In this document: positions 36,582 through 47,600 of the stretch, one piece after another
Layout of the letters: each line of letters opens with the position of its first letter
Numbering within the stretch: the first letter of the stretch is position 1
Assembly: GCA_021904315.1 (NCBI GenBank)
Contig: CM038916.1
Span: forward strand, 9,017,065 to 9,081,064
Reading direction: 5' to 3'
Source: Sphagnum magellanicum
Taxonomy: Eukaryota > Streptophyta > Sphagnopsida > Sphagnales > Sphagnaceae
DNA length: 64,000 bases
Notes under the pieces: generated by a model
What the model saw: only the letters and a program-made list of their open reading frames with translations
Databases searched by the model: none
Told to the model about the DNA's origin: nothing
Position numbers and translations under genes: made by a program

Positions 36582-37919
36582 GGAAAAGTGTGTTTATTTT
36601 CCTTATTATCAGGTTCTTCCTGGAAGTGTGTGATGATTTTATTTATGCTTCTAATGCTGTGCCACACCATTTTGAGAGTTGCTGCAAAAGCATATTGAAA
36701 CCAGCAGAGTACTTCAAGAATGCTTGATTGAAGCACAAGCTGCACATTCTTGTCTTCCGGTGTCAGGTCAGGGTACTTACCTGTTGGCAAAACTTCAGAG
36801 GGAACTTATGTACTTTTGTGAAGCATTCTTATTAGAGTTATTTCGACATGTAGTGTGGCGCCTGAGGCTGAAGATTTTTTCGGAATAAGGTGGAGCTGAG
36901 TGTATGATACACCAAAACAAGGGCCTTTCGAGGCAGCGTTGAGTGCACAACCCATTCCAGTACAGCCCATGGCCAAGCTTTAACCAGCATAAAGATTAAA
37001 GACCTTTGCAGCCTTTTATGTTCTAAGCTTTTGTAATGTGAAGTTACCCAAATTTAGTCCACCAAAGGCCCAAATGGATCAACAATACATCCACACATAT
37101 GAACAGCCAAAAGACCCAGGATTAATGAGGAAGTTCTAGGAATTCAGGTGCTGCACTACCACCTCACACAATGTCCACATTCCCCTGACAGCCCCCTTCT
37201 CAGTCCTTACTCTACACTTAACAACATGAGAACAATTTACTACATGAATGGAAATGGAGCATATGCACTTTGAACCTGATCATATTTGGAAGGACGTGTC
37301 AGAGATTTCTCTGGATATACAGAGGGCATCTTAAATCAGTAAAAATCCTCCTGACACACAGGGAGGTCATCTTCCATTTCTGGGAGGGTACAGGGAGGGT
37401 GCAACACCTTACACATTTCATAAGGGCTTAGGTGTTTTTCTGATGTGATTAAAGGTCTCTGCAAATCTCTGACAGGTCTTTACACAAAGTAAGGACCTAG
37501 AAAGGGGCATTACCAGAATTCAGCACTGCCCTTGGATGCTGCCTTGACTGGACGCCTTATTCTGGCAATGCCCTATCCGCAGGCCTCACCTTCCGCATAA
37601 AATTGGCAATACCATATGATAGTAACACATGGATGCCAGGACTTCACAACATTGATGCAAATTTAAAAGACGAAACCTCATTTACAACATTGAATAGAAG
37701 CACAAATCATGTGGCTGATTACAAAAAGCAAACAACAATACAAAAGAAAAACTGAACCGATTGATTAAATTGATCAAAGGCAATGCCATTGACCACGTGT
37801 AGAATATTAATCACATTGATGATTGAACCACCCATATGATTTTGTTCAATGTTACATTATGTAACTACTTATTGGTGTGATTGATTTACATTCATCTTAT
37901 AGCACTCATGTGTAAGAAC

Positions 37920-38222
37920 TCACATGTTATAGGATAAAATAAAGATACAAACACTAATAGAAGAGTTACCAAAAGTTACTAGATCGCTGGAAGACTGATG
38001 TCCACCTGGTGGAAAATGCAACCCTTTCCTCACAAGCTTGGAAATGACTACCTGCAGCTCGCCTTGAAATGCTGTCACCCTCCCAAACCTTCGGCACGAC
38101 CTGTAAAGAATAGGAACAGATCCGCAAACAGAATAGAAACTGGCCTGCAAAACAGAATAGGAATGAAAAACACTAACATCGGTAAGCGAAATAGCGACGT
38201 TAGGAACCGGCTGACCTTTCAT
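37920..38222 (-). other. Unidentified open frame, candidate exon
   Basis: A 100-codon minus-strand frame with a possible internal acceptor (TTTTGCAG followed by GCC) that would open at ASFYSVCGSVPILYRSC and continue FGRVTAFQGELQ, followed by a CAG-GT donor-like site. In phase this could follow the 38.7-kb candidate exon, whose donor is also phase 0. The product is unknown. Confidence 0.2.
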
Positions 38223-38805
38223 TGAACGACATCTTGCCCCGACATAGCTTCCCTAAGCTCTACTGTCCGATTTCGATGTCCTCGCATACATTTTAAGTTA
38301 GCCGGTGTGTTCTTGCTTTCGACCAGATCTGAGTGCCGCAAGATCCGATCGGTAGGCAGGTATGATCACCACAAGAATATGTATCCAGGGATTCAGACAT
38401 ACATCGGATCCAGAGCATAGTCAGGCACGATCAACACAAGAACAAGTGTCCAGGGATTCAGGTACACATCGCATATGATAAGTAAAACAAAGTCGGTACG
38501 AAAGTGGGACATACTTGGAAATGACTACATAAGATAAAAGACCGAGCTAGCAAAATGTACACGAGATTTTAAGTGAACGGAGTCAAGATAGACACGAATT
38601 TGCTAAGTCGATAGACGCGATTTCTCGAGTTTCCTTCTTCACAAGTCGAATGAACCCGCAGAGCGTACCTGCTCCGGATCTGTTCAGCCAGGAGGAAGAG
38701 ACCCTCCGACCTGAAAGATGATTCCCGTTCCTTGCTTACTGACGAGGGTGAACATGAGGGCCTCTTTGTCCGCAATCCAATGAGCAAGCATGATGCTTTG
38801 CTTGC

Positions 38806-38889
38806 TCATTGAACTGCAAACAAGTAGGCCTTCATGACCTCCCTCCTTTCATTCACGCCCGCGCCTTCTTCACTTGAGACCCACGCCAT
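38806..38889 (-). CDS. Small ORF (27 aa) at the start of a possible leftward transcript
   Basis: The frame runs from ATG 38,889 to a TGA at 38,806-38,808 and reads MAWVSSEEGAGV through to LFAVQ. Its stop overlaps the ATG of the next leftward frame in an ATGA arrangement. That next frame begins MSKQSIMLAHWIADKEALM and runs to a CAG-GT donor-like site near 38,712. The pair sits about 400 bases inside a leader-like CT-rich region. It could be an upstream ORF for the second frame, or chance. No family is recognised. Confidence 0.25.
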   Translation of the reverse strand: MAWVSSEEGAGVNERREVMKAYLFAVQ

Positions 38890-38899
38890 GACCCCAACC

Positions 38900-39310
38900 A
38901 CAAACTACTAGGTCTTGTTCTTGTTCTTGTCTCAGGTTCAAAACACAAGACTCATTTCAAAATCGGCAAAAAGCAAAAGAAACTTTCAAAACAGAGAAAA
39001 AGAGCAAAAAGAAACTCCCAAAACAAAAACAATAAAGAAAAAGCCTACAAAGATGCGGTGCACCGCAGCAGCAGCAGAAAAAAGGGGAGAGAGAGAGAAC
39101 GGAAGAGAAGGAACAGCGACGAGAAGAGAGAGAGAGAGAGAGAGAGAGGCCGCCATCGTAGTGCACATTGCAAGCTCTCCAAAGCCCTATCTTAAAGGGG
39201 AGAGCGACGACCCCGTGAAGGCTCTGGTCGGGTGTAACGCACCCGACTCTGTCCCGGGTTAGAAGAAGTTTCCAAGCCATTACTATTTAAAATACTGCAC
39301 CGAAAATCCC
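38900..39310 (-). promoter_or_regulatory. Possible leftward promoter and CT-rich leader
   Basis: Reading leftward, an AT-rich TATTTTAAATAG-like box near 39,285 is followed by a GC-richer segment, a (CT)n run (39,124-39,150 on the plus strand as GA) and long T-rich stretches. This is the layout of many plant leaders. It resembles the upstream region of the XRI1-like gene. The downstream product is not identified. Confidence 0.35.
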
Positions 39311-39367
39311 CTTCGATTTTGCCATGATTTAAGGAGCGCACATTAATACGTGTGCCACCAAATTTTA

Positions 39368-39435
39368 TTGTCCCTTTTCTCTCTTTCCCCACCCCCCTTC
39401 CCCCCCCCCCACCCCCCTTCCCCCCCCCCACCCCC
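39368..39435. repeat. Poly-C rich tract
   Basis: Several runs of 6-12 C separated by A or TT. On the complementary strand it is G-rich with many G-runs and could form G-quadruplexes. Confidence 0.85.
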
Positions 39436-39559
39436 AACTCCCCTTCTCCTCCCTTTCAAAACCAACTTTCCCACCTTCTACTTCTTCCATTATGAATGCT
39501 CTCCATGCATTTCACACACTCTTTTCTCCATCATGTTGGTTGTTGAGTTACACACGAGT

Positions 39560-39835
39560 TGCATGCTTTGTTCATTTTGTCAGAGTTTTTTTTTGTTTCC
39601 CTACAACTTGAGAAATTCAAACTCATCATGTTCATTTTTTTTGTTCTACAACTTCTTCCCCCCCCCACATCTTGAGAAATTCAACCCATTCTTATGTTCA
39701 TTTTGTTCTACAAATTATTTTTTCCCTATAACTTGAGAAATTCAACCCATCATGCTCATTTTTGTTCTAGAACTATTTTCTCCCCATAACTTGAGTAATT
39801 CAACCCATCATGTTCATTTTGTTAGAGTTTTGTTT
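39560..39835. repeat. ~57-bp tandem repeat, about 4-5 units
   Basis: The unit core is AACTTGAGAAATTCAACCCA followed by TCATGTTCATTTTGTTCTA and a T/C-rich tail. Units begin near 39,605, 39,670, 39,730 and 39,787, with a partial one before. Tail length varies with the poly-T or poly-C run. Confidence 0.85.
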
Positions 39836-40038
39836 TTTTCTATAACAAGGTTAGTATATGTTTCAATCACATAGGTACATAAAATCAAATGTTGTCAAAT
39901 GAAGCTAATGTGAGTGAGCGAGTGAGTGATTGGAGAAGCTAAGGGGATGATAGATCATAGAACCCAACTCAAGAAATTGAAGTGAGTGAGTAAGTGGAAA
40001 ATTTGAGCACAGAAATTAGGTGCCCCTTTGAAGCTAAT

Positions 40039-40075
40039 ATGATAGAACCCAACTCCAAGTATGGGGTTCTATCAT
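40039..40075. repeat. 12-bp hairpin
   Basis: ATGATAGAACCC (40,039-40,050) is the exact reverse complement of GGGTTCTATCAT (40,064-40,075), with a 13-base loop. Confidence 0.8.
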
Positions 40076-40079
40076 GTGT

Positions 40080-41284
40080 TTTTGTGAAAGATTTTTTTAG
40101 TGTGGTTGTGGATGGATATGTTGTGAGATTTTTGACATTAGGTGACTCGGTTCCTTGTTTTCTTGGTTATTCCTTTTGGATTTGGGTGTTCATCTTGCAA
40201 CTTGATTTCAATATGGACATGCATCATTTGCTATATTTGAACCTAATAAAAAGTTAAATAATGGTGCTAAAATAAATTTGGTTTTAAAAAACCATGGATT
40301 ATGAGCATAGTTAGGACTTGTGATTTTATTTTATTTTTGGGTCTTTGCGGAGTCTCACCCTAAGGAAGCTTTGCTTACTTTTTGCTTACTTTTTGCTTAC
40401 TTTTCTGGATGAAGGTGGTTTAAAAAAATTTTGAGGTTAGATATTTGAGGAGGATAATTGTGTTGGAAGAAAGCTATGCTTGCATTGTAGACTTGGTAAT
40501 TGTTTGTTTTGGGGGATCTCCCTTACCTTTGAAATTAGAAACTAGGGGTCATCCAAAGAAAGCTTGTACACTAACCAAAGTTAGCGTGTATACCAGGAAT
40601 TGTGGTGTTAAAAATCCACGCAGAACAAGGTCCAAATTTAGAAGCCGGAATGAGCAATCATGGACCAAAAAAGTCAGCAACTTTCTCCTGCATACACACC
40701 ACCTCCACTTTACATAGTGCCATTGTTTGCGGGGGGTGGGCGGGCTCCATGTCCCTCGGCTTTGCACCCCATTAATGAATTAACTCCATTTCATACATTC
40801 ATTATACAACAAAGGATTTGCAATTTCCTTCCGTTAATTTCAGCAAAAATTTGTTCAATTCTATAAATTACAATATTCCAAGAGGCAAAATAAGTACCCC
40901 CCAGCTAAATAAGCCTCCATTTTCTTTTTCATTTTTTTTTTTTGTGATGGGCCAATCAAATTGTCTCATTGACAAAAAAAGAAGTTGAACTTGTAAGGCA
41001 CCCCCAACTAATTAATATGAGATAGAATAAGTAACCCCAGTGTTCTTAGGAAAAGTGAAAAATAGTGACAAACATAGCTACTGCATACATACAAGGGATC
41101 ATTGTTTGTTTTTTTTTTGGGGTCTCATTTTTGTGATGTTGCTCAAGTGGTGATCATCCATAAGTATATTTAGTCAATTTTGGTGATATCCAAAATATGA
41201 AAGGAGAAAATCTTTTTTTGCTAAATGGCAAATAATCGCCATAAAAGAAGTCATTACAAGGGATATACTTGCATTAGTGTAAGA
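40080..41284. other. Spacer without recognisable gene
   Basis: No supportable gene. A three-fold TTTTTGCTTAC repeat occurs near 40,373-40,402. Other open frames are short and unremarkable. Confidence 0.5.
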
Positions 41285-41740
41285 AACACATCTATCTATG
41301 AAGGAAGGTTGTTTGTTTGTTCTGTTTGTACTTATGAGATCCACTGAACCAGGATGCTTCAGATCTCGTTCTTGGTCTCTTTGGAAAGCTCTTGACAAAG
41401 ACGGGTGCATTGGTTTGGTTCTATGACATTTGGACTTGCCATGTAGAAGTTCTTGAATATTGAATGATTTCTTCACTGAAAATTAAATTAAATTAAATCG
41501 TAGCTGAAAATTTGGGAGGAATTGGAATGTGCCTTTGGTGTTGTTGGAAAGATCTTGAGGAGCAGGATTTAATGGAATTTATTTGGTAAGATTTGGATTC
41601 AGAATGTGGGAGATATTGATTTTTAAGTGATTTCTGCAGCTGAAGATTCAAATAAATTCCCAAAAAACCAGGTTTTGGAAGGAAAAATCAGTTGAGGACC
41701 TGGTAACACTTAGGCCAACAGCACAAGCCACACTGGTACA
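41285..41740. repeat. Dispersed ~450-bp repeat, unit 3
   Basis: Starts CTATCTATGAAGGAAGG like unit 1 and shares GAGATCCACTGAACC, AAGTTCTTGAATATTGAATG and GGTAAGATTTGGATTC. It ends TTAGGCCAACAGCACAAGCC. It lies in the same orientation as units 1 and 2 but is 36 kb away and single. Confidence 0.85.
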
Positions 41741-41764
41741 AATAATATCCAGGGTCTATGTAAC

Positions 41765-41995
41765 ATGCTTGTGCCTGGGTGTGGAAAAACAGCCTATGCA
41801 ACCAATGAGATTGTTAGAATGGGAGCCGTGAATTGTTTTGAAGATTGGGTCTTGAGACTTCAGTAAAAATAAAATAAAATTGTGTAATAGTTTCATAGGA
41901 TGGTTGTGCCTAGGTGTGAAGAAAAAAATTGTGATCAATGGGATTGTTTGAATTGGTGCCTTGAATTGTTTTTAGGAGTTGCTTTAGTGAACTTG
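41765..41995. repeat. Diverged ~130-bp tandem duplication
   Basis: GCTTGTGCCTGGGTGTGGAA ... GAGATTGTTAGAATGGGAGC ... TGAATTGTTTTGAAG is repeated as GGTTGTGCCTAGGTGTGAAG ... GGGATTGTTTGAATTGGTGC ... TGAATTGTTTTTAGG. It overlaps a 65-codon frame that I do not call a gene. Confidence 0.75.
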
Positions 41996-41999
41996 CTAA

Positions 42000-43781
42000 A
42001 TGTTGCATGTCTTTTATATGTGAAAACGTATGCAAATTGCAACAAGCTTTTTAACCAAGAATTTGGAGTTTTTAACACTTGTTGCCTCATGAGTTGAACA
42101 AAATCTCTAATTCCTAATCCTAACTGTGATCCTCATACACATGATGTTTTGTTTTTGTTTTGGCTTTTTTTTGAGCTGAAAGAGCCAAATTGATTGGCCC
42201 CTCACCAATTTTTCTGGAACTATTATGGTCAATAATCCTTAATAAAAGCACCCCATCACCTTCCCACTCCCCCAAAATGGAAGCCTACTAGCTAATCCAT
42301 CTTTCCTCCTTTGAATTTAAATACATGCAAGTTGAAGTGTGCCCAAACAAGATGGGAGAAATAGAGGTTGCTTGGGGAAGACAAGGACTTAATTGAAAGA
42401 AAAATAAAGGGGGGAAAAAAAAGGCATACACAAAACCGAAGTAAAGCAAGGTGACTACAATTCATGAACCAACTACCATTCAAGTCACTCAGGTATCATT
42501 GAGGTGATTTTTCTCCTTCACACCTCTCCCAAGGAAAGGAATTGAAAAAACTCGCAAATATCATCATCCTCCCTTTCCCTCCAAAAGAAGAAAATATTAA
42601 CCCTTTCAAGTGCATGTTCAGCAATCTCATTGACTCTTAGAAAGTTCTATTCTTCACATTATTTGTGGCAAATGGGAGGGGCTAGGAATATATATATATA
42701 TATATATGGGTGTCTACCTATTACCATCTACCTTACACTAGTAGTACCTAGTACATGCCAGGTATGGAAAGAAAACAAAAAAACCTACCCATACCAGGAG
42801 CACTCTGGAATGTTCAAGCTTCACTTCTCTCACTAATAGTATACATATTGTGTGCAGCAAGTGCCTATTGGGTTTGCCTAAAGAAAAAAAAACAACAAGA
42901 TTTTCAAACTTAGATTTACTTACTTAGTTGCAATTGCTTATGGGATTCTATTTTTTTCTTGTCCATTCCTTCAAGCTTTTCTTCTTGCCTTGGATGCATT
43001 GGGTCACTAAAGTGTCAATGGTGGGGGGAGTTTCTCAAAAGGATTATTGAAAAATACAGCTACACATTAAAAAAAGTATCTTAAGGCAAAAAGAAGAATT
43101 ATGAAAACTCAAATATTTCACCATGCAGAAATATAATCTTCAAAAAATCCTCCCAAAAACAAAATCAAAATCAAACAATCCTTCAAGATATTATCTTTTA
43201 TAACTCTATTATAACTAATAATCTCAAGTTTCAACACAAGCCCAAAATATCATCTTTCAAAAATGCTCATATAAAAATAATAGACCTATTATTATTATTA
43301 TTATTATTATTACCTAGGGGCCAACAAAATCCCCTTAAGCTAGCTACTACTATACTCTATAATGAATCTAAAATACAATATCCTTCTTGCCTTCTTGCCT
43401 TCTTGGTATGCAAGGCCAACAAAAACTGGTCACAGTTCAGAAGAAACTTTTTGTTTGTGGCTGTTTGTACCACACAAGCACTTGTTGCCACACATTATTA
43501 ATCAATTCAATTCGAGTCCCGAACTGTGATTGATCAGATCTGATCATCCCAAACGGTGTACATGAAGAAAGGTTGAACTGAACAGCAGTCTGTCTGCATT
43601 TGCAGTGATGGGAAAAAAGATGACTGTTTTTTTTGGTTCCGACACAACCAACAAATTTGTTTGTTGCTTGCTTGCCGCTCGGTATCTCTTTCAAATCAGG
43701 CCTCTCACTTCATGGTACAAATTTTTGAATTTTTTTGAAAAAAAAGTCTTGTTCTGTGTAGTTCCTTGTCACTCTTGCATG
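42000..43781. other. Spacer without recognisable gene
   Basis: No supportable gene. It contains a TA microsatellite (42,690-42,708), an ATT microsatellite (43,286-43,312) and a three-fold CTTCTTGC repeat near 43,382. Confidence 0.55.
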
Positions 43782-44220
43782 TTCTCATGTAATTCCCATA
43801 GTCATCTCATGGCTCATCATAATTGTCATCTCATGTAGTTCCTGTAGTCAGTTCATGCCACATCATAATCGTCATCTCATGTAGTTCCAGTAGTCATTTC
43901 ATGGTGCATCATAATCGTCATCTCATGTAGTTCCCGTAGTCATTTCATGTCACATCATAATCGTCATCTCATGTAGTTCCAGTAGTCATTTCATGGCGCA
44001 TCATAATCGTCATCTCATGTAGTTCCGCCAGTCATTTTCATGGTGCATCATAATCGTCATCTCATGTAGTTCCCGTAATCATTTCATGGCGCATCATAAT
44101 CATCATCTCATGTAGTTCCCATAGTCATTTCATGGCGCATCATAATCCTCATCTCATGTAGTTCCCATAGTCATTTCATGCCGTGTCATAATCATCATCT
44201 CATGACACATCATAATCCAT
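43782..44220. repeat. 46-bp minisatellite, about 9.5 units
   Basis: The unit reads CATCTCATGTAGTTCC, then CGTAGTCATTTCATGG, then CGCATCATAATCGT. Successive units differ mainly at the two positions after GTTCC and in the four bases before CATCATAATC. The first and last units are degenerate or truncated. There are no variable spacers between units. Confidence 0.95.
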
Positions 44221-44396
44221 CATCAAAGATGTTAATGTAAAGGAATAGGCTCATAGCCACCCATTACACTATGGATGGGAATCCTAAAATATTTTTTCCA
44301 TGCGTAAAGTGTAAAATTTTGTTGTCCATTAGTAGTTGTTCGTTCATTTTGAACGTCTTTTTATTTTTAACCATCCAACTCAACACTACTTTTAAA

Positions 44397-44611
44397 GGTG
44401 TGTTCACACTTGGTGTTAGGCACTCTAGTGTTGAGTCCATTAACACCATATGAATCATTTAAGACCTAAACTTACTTAGTGTGAAGATTTTATGTTAAAC
44501 TAACATTCAATTTGACATTAAACTATCACCCATTTAACGTTGGGTGCCACTTAGGATGATGCCACCTAGATTTTCAATCAACATTGATTTAACATCAAGT
44601 GTGAATGCACC
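44397..44611. mobile_element. 215-bp MITE-like element
   Basis: A terminal inverted repeat pairs 44,397-44,417 (GGTGTGTTCACACTTGG...) with 44,591-44,611 (...AAGTGTGAATGCACC), with 18 of 21 positions complementary. The interior is AT-rich and non-coding. Size and structure suit a miniature inverted-repeat transposable element. The flanks are AT-rich and I could not fix a target-site duplication, so I do not assign a superfamily. Confidence 0.65.
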
Positions 44612-47600
44612 ATTATAATAGAGGGAAATCCCCCCCAAAAAAAAATAGTAATCAAAGACTCTCTGCAAAGCCAACAAGTGGATGGACCAAGCTTTGTGTG
44701 TAAGTGATTACATTCATTGTCTTCCATCCTTTGAAAATTGCTGATGAGCTTCCTTCCATCCTTGGGAAATGCACCATCCCATTGGAAAAAACCCCATTAT
44801 GACTTAGTTTTTGGATGAACTGCAACTGAAGCACCAATATTCCACCTTGGTAACCTATCCTATAAACCCTCCCAAGGTAGCCCCCATACTAGCCTATACT
44901 AACTTAATTGTTGATTCTTTAAATTTTTGAAACTTGGTTAGAGAACCTAACCTACCCAAGTGGTTGGTAGGTAGCATCTAGAAGAGAGATAGAGGATTGT
45001 AGAAACGCTTATGGGTCAAGTATTATATTTCAAATACTTAAAAACATTATTTCAAACATGCTTATAAATATCCATATGCACACATGTAGGCCACAATTTG
45101 AGAGTAGGTGGGTCTTCAATTTTTTGAAAAAATTATATATTGAAATTTGATGCCCTATGTGATGCAAAAACCAAAGAGAAAATAGACAAAAAAAAACTGT
45201 GCCCAACCAGCTATGACAAAAAGAGAGTAAGACCTAGCCAAGACTAGTAAGTGCCATAAGTAAATAGGTAGTGAATGTAATTGGTTATTAATGTAGGTAG
45301 GTGAAATGCACTTGGTGGTTACTAGGTAGATAGATGCATGTGGATGGTTAGTAAGTCACTAACCACAATGGTTAACTATGGGACAAGCATCCAATGGAGA
45401 AATAATATTTAATTTGATTTGAGATACATGTTTCCCTTCTCTCAATTTTAGTTCTCTCAATGTTTCCCTTCATAACAATCGTTTAAACAAATGCAAGGAA
45501 CCTTTTGGATGGATGGATGGTTGTGAATCCTTGGTCAAATGCCATGAATCCTAAAGACAAATGTCTAATTTTGCAAATATGATGTGAAAATCAACACCCT
45601 CCAAGCTTTTGGTCCTTGGAAGACATTATTAACTTCACACAAGATTAAATTTGACCAAATTGAATCCTCACAAAATGTTACCACAAAGGTCATGAATGGG
45701 ATTAAAAAAAATTCCCCTACATATATAAAGAAAATCTCAATATAGCATCAAATTAAAGATTAAAAGCACCTCCACTCACACTTGGTACATGGGCCTCTAC
45801 CAACATCTACCACATCCAAATAATGTGCAAGTTTTTTTAAACCCAAATGGAGGAGAATGTTTATGGTACATAATAGTCCTAAAACTCAATTCACACCATA
45901 TGCATTTTAACTAAACACACATGATCACTTCTATCACCAACTTATGCAACCATTAAATTACACACTACATCTTTAGCTAGTCCAAATGCATAGAATCTCA
46001 AGGGAAGGGTTCACAACACACATATTTGGCATCATTCACATTACAACTCACCATGGCACACATAGTAAGTTATAATCAAAAAGTTTATCATGTAGAGGCA
46101 CCAACATTTGCACAACAAAATTCAAAAAAACAAATTTATATCAAATCTAAAGCTCAATTTTTCAATCAAAATAGAACATCAAAATTGATTACTAAAGATA
46201 AATACATGAGTAGCCAAAAGTCCTTGGCAATTCCGAAGTTATTATAAGGTTTATAATAATGATGTTCTATTCACCACTTTTGGCCTACATCCTCTCTAGC
46301 AATTTTTGCGGCTTCACTTGTTTTTCTCATACTTTATAATTTTGCTCTTGAACTCGCATACCTTTTCAAACTATTGTATGAGATGTTATCTATCATTACC
46401 CTTTTTTATTTATGTGTGTCCTCTCTAGATCATTCATCATCAATCCAATATTTACTCAAGAATTCAAATGCTTCCACTCTTACAATGCATTTTTCCAACA
46501 AAACACCATGAATTCCTCCTCACTTATTCACCCCAAAAAAGGGTTACATTGTGTTCAACTTGGCATCTAAGATAATTTTATTTCCTTCCAAAAAGAATTG
46601 ACTATAAGATACATTAGCTTCTTTCACACCTACCCATCAACAAGAGCATGTTCTCCACTCCTTAAACATTCAATCCACACAATCCAAATATTTTTTGACC
46701 AATCTTCTTTAGCAAGTTTCCACATTGAAATAACTACATGCAAGAAGTCTTTAATTTCAAGCTAGAAAGGTGGCCTCCAAAGAAGATATTAAACAACCCC
46801 TTACAATTTTTGTGAGTGTTATCATAGTGCATTGCATGACACGCACATGGTTATATGGCCGGGCATAATGGGTGCTTACACTAATCATCATGTAAAAATT
46901 ATTTTTCATCCTATAAAAGAAGGTCATGCCTTTTCAGGACATTGTGTTTTTTAAAACATTGCTAACCATATATTTGGTAAGTATATGGGCCAAAAACATA
47001 TCATCAATTATCTATATTCAATTGTTAAATAATAATGACATCATGTTTTATTTATTCTATTCAAAATGGCAAATATTCAAACCATATGGCGAAACTATGC
47101 AAATGTCATGCAACATTGACACCCACAAAGTTCATGTGGGGGTCTTTAATATCCTTTGACCTTCATAACATTCCAAAAATAGCACAAAACAACCAACATT
47201 ATAAAACTAATGACCCTTATCATAGCCAAAAGTTGCCAACATATTTTTGCATTACAATTTACCCATCCCCACCTATAGACATGAAATATTAAACATTGTC
47301 AAGTGGGGGATCAAGTAAATGCCACCACATGGGCCAATTATTGTCGTCAACCAATGAAAATCAATTACATTTTTGTTGGCCCTTTTGGAAAACATTATAT
47401 CACATGCATATGTATCAATCCAAATTGACTTTCATGTTATGTAAGGCTTAAACTTCAACCAAATTACTCTATGCAAGTCATATTGTTGTTTGTGTACATG
47501 TTCTAACCACCTCACACTTATAGTTGTCATGATAGGTTTATATATTAATATTCATAAAACATTTAAAATTTTTGAAAATTCTAACGTAAGAATTTTATAG

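Noticed and set aside
43782..44220. Regular ~46-bp repeats that could suggest a CRISPR array
   Set aside because: The whole unit is conserved with no variable spacers, and the context is a plant nuclear genome. It is a minisatellite.
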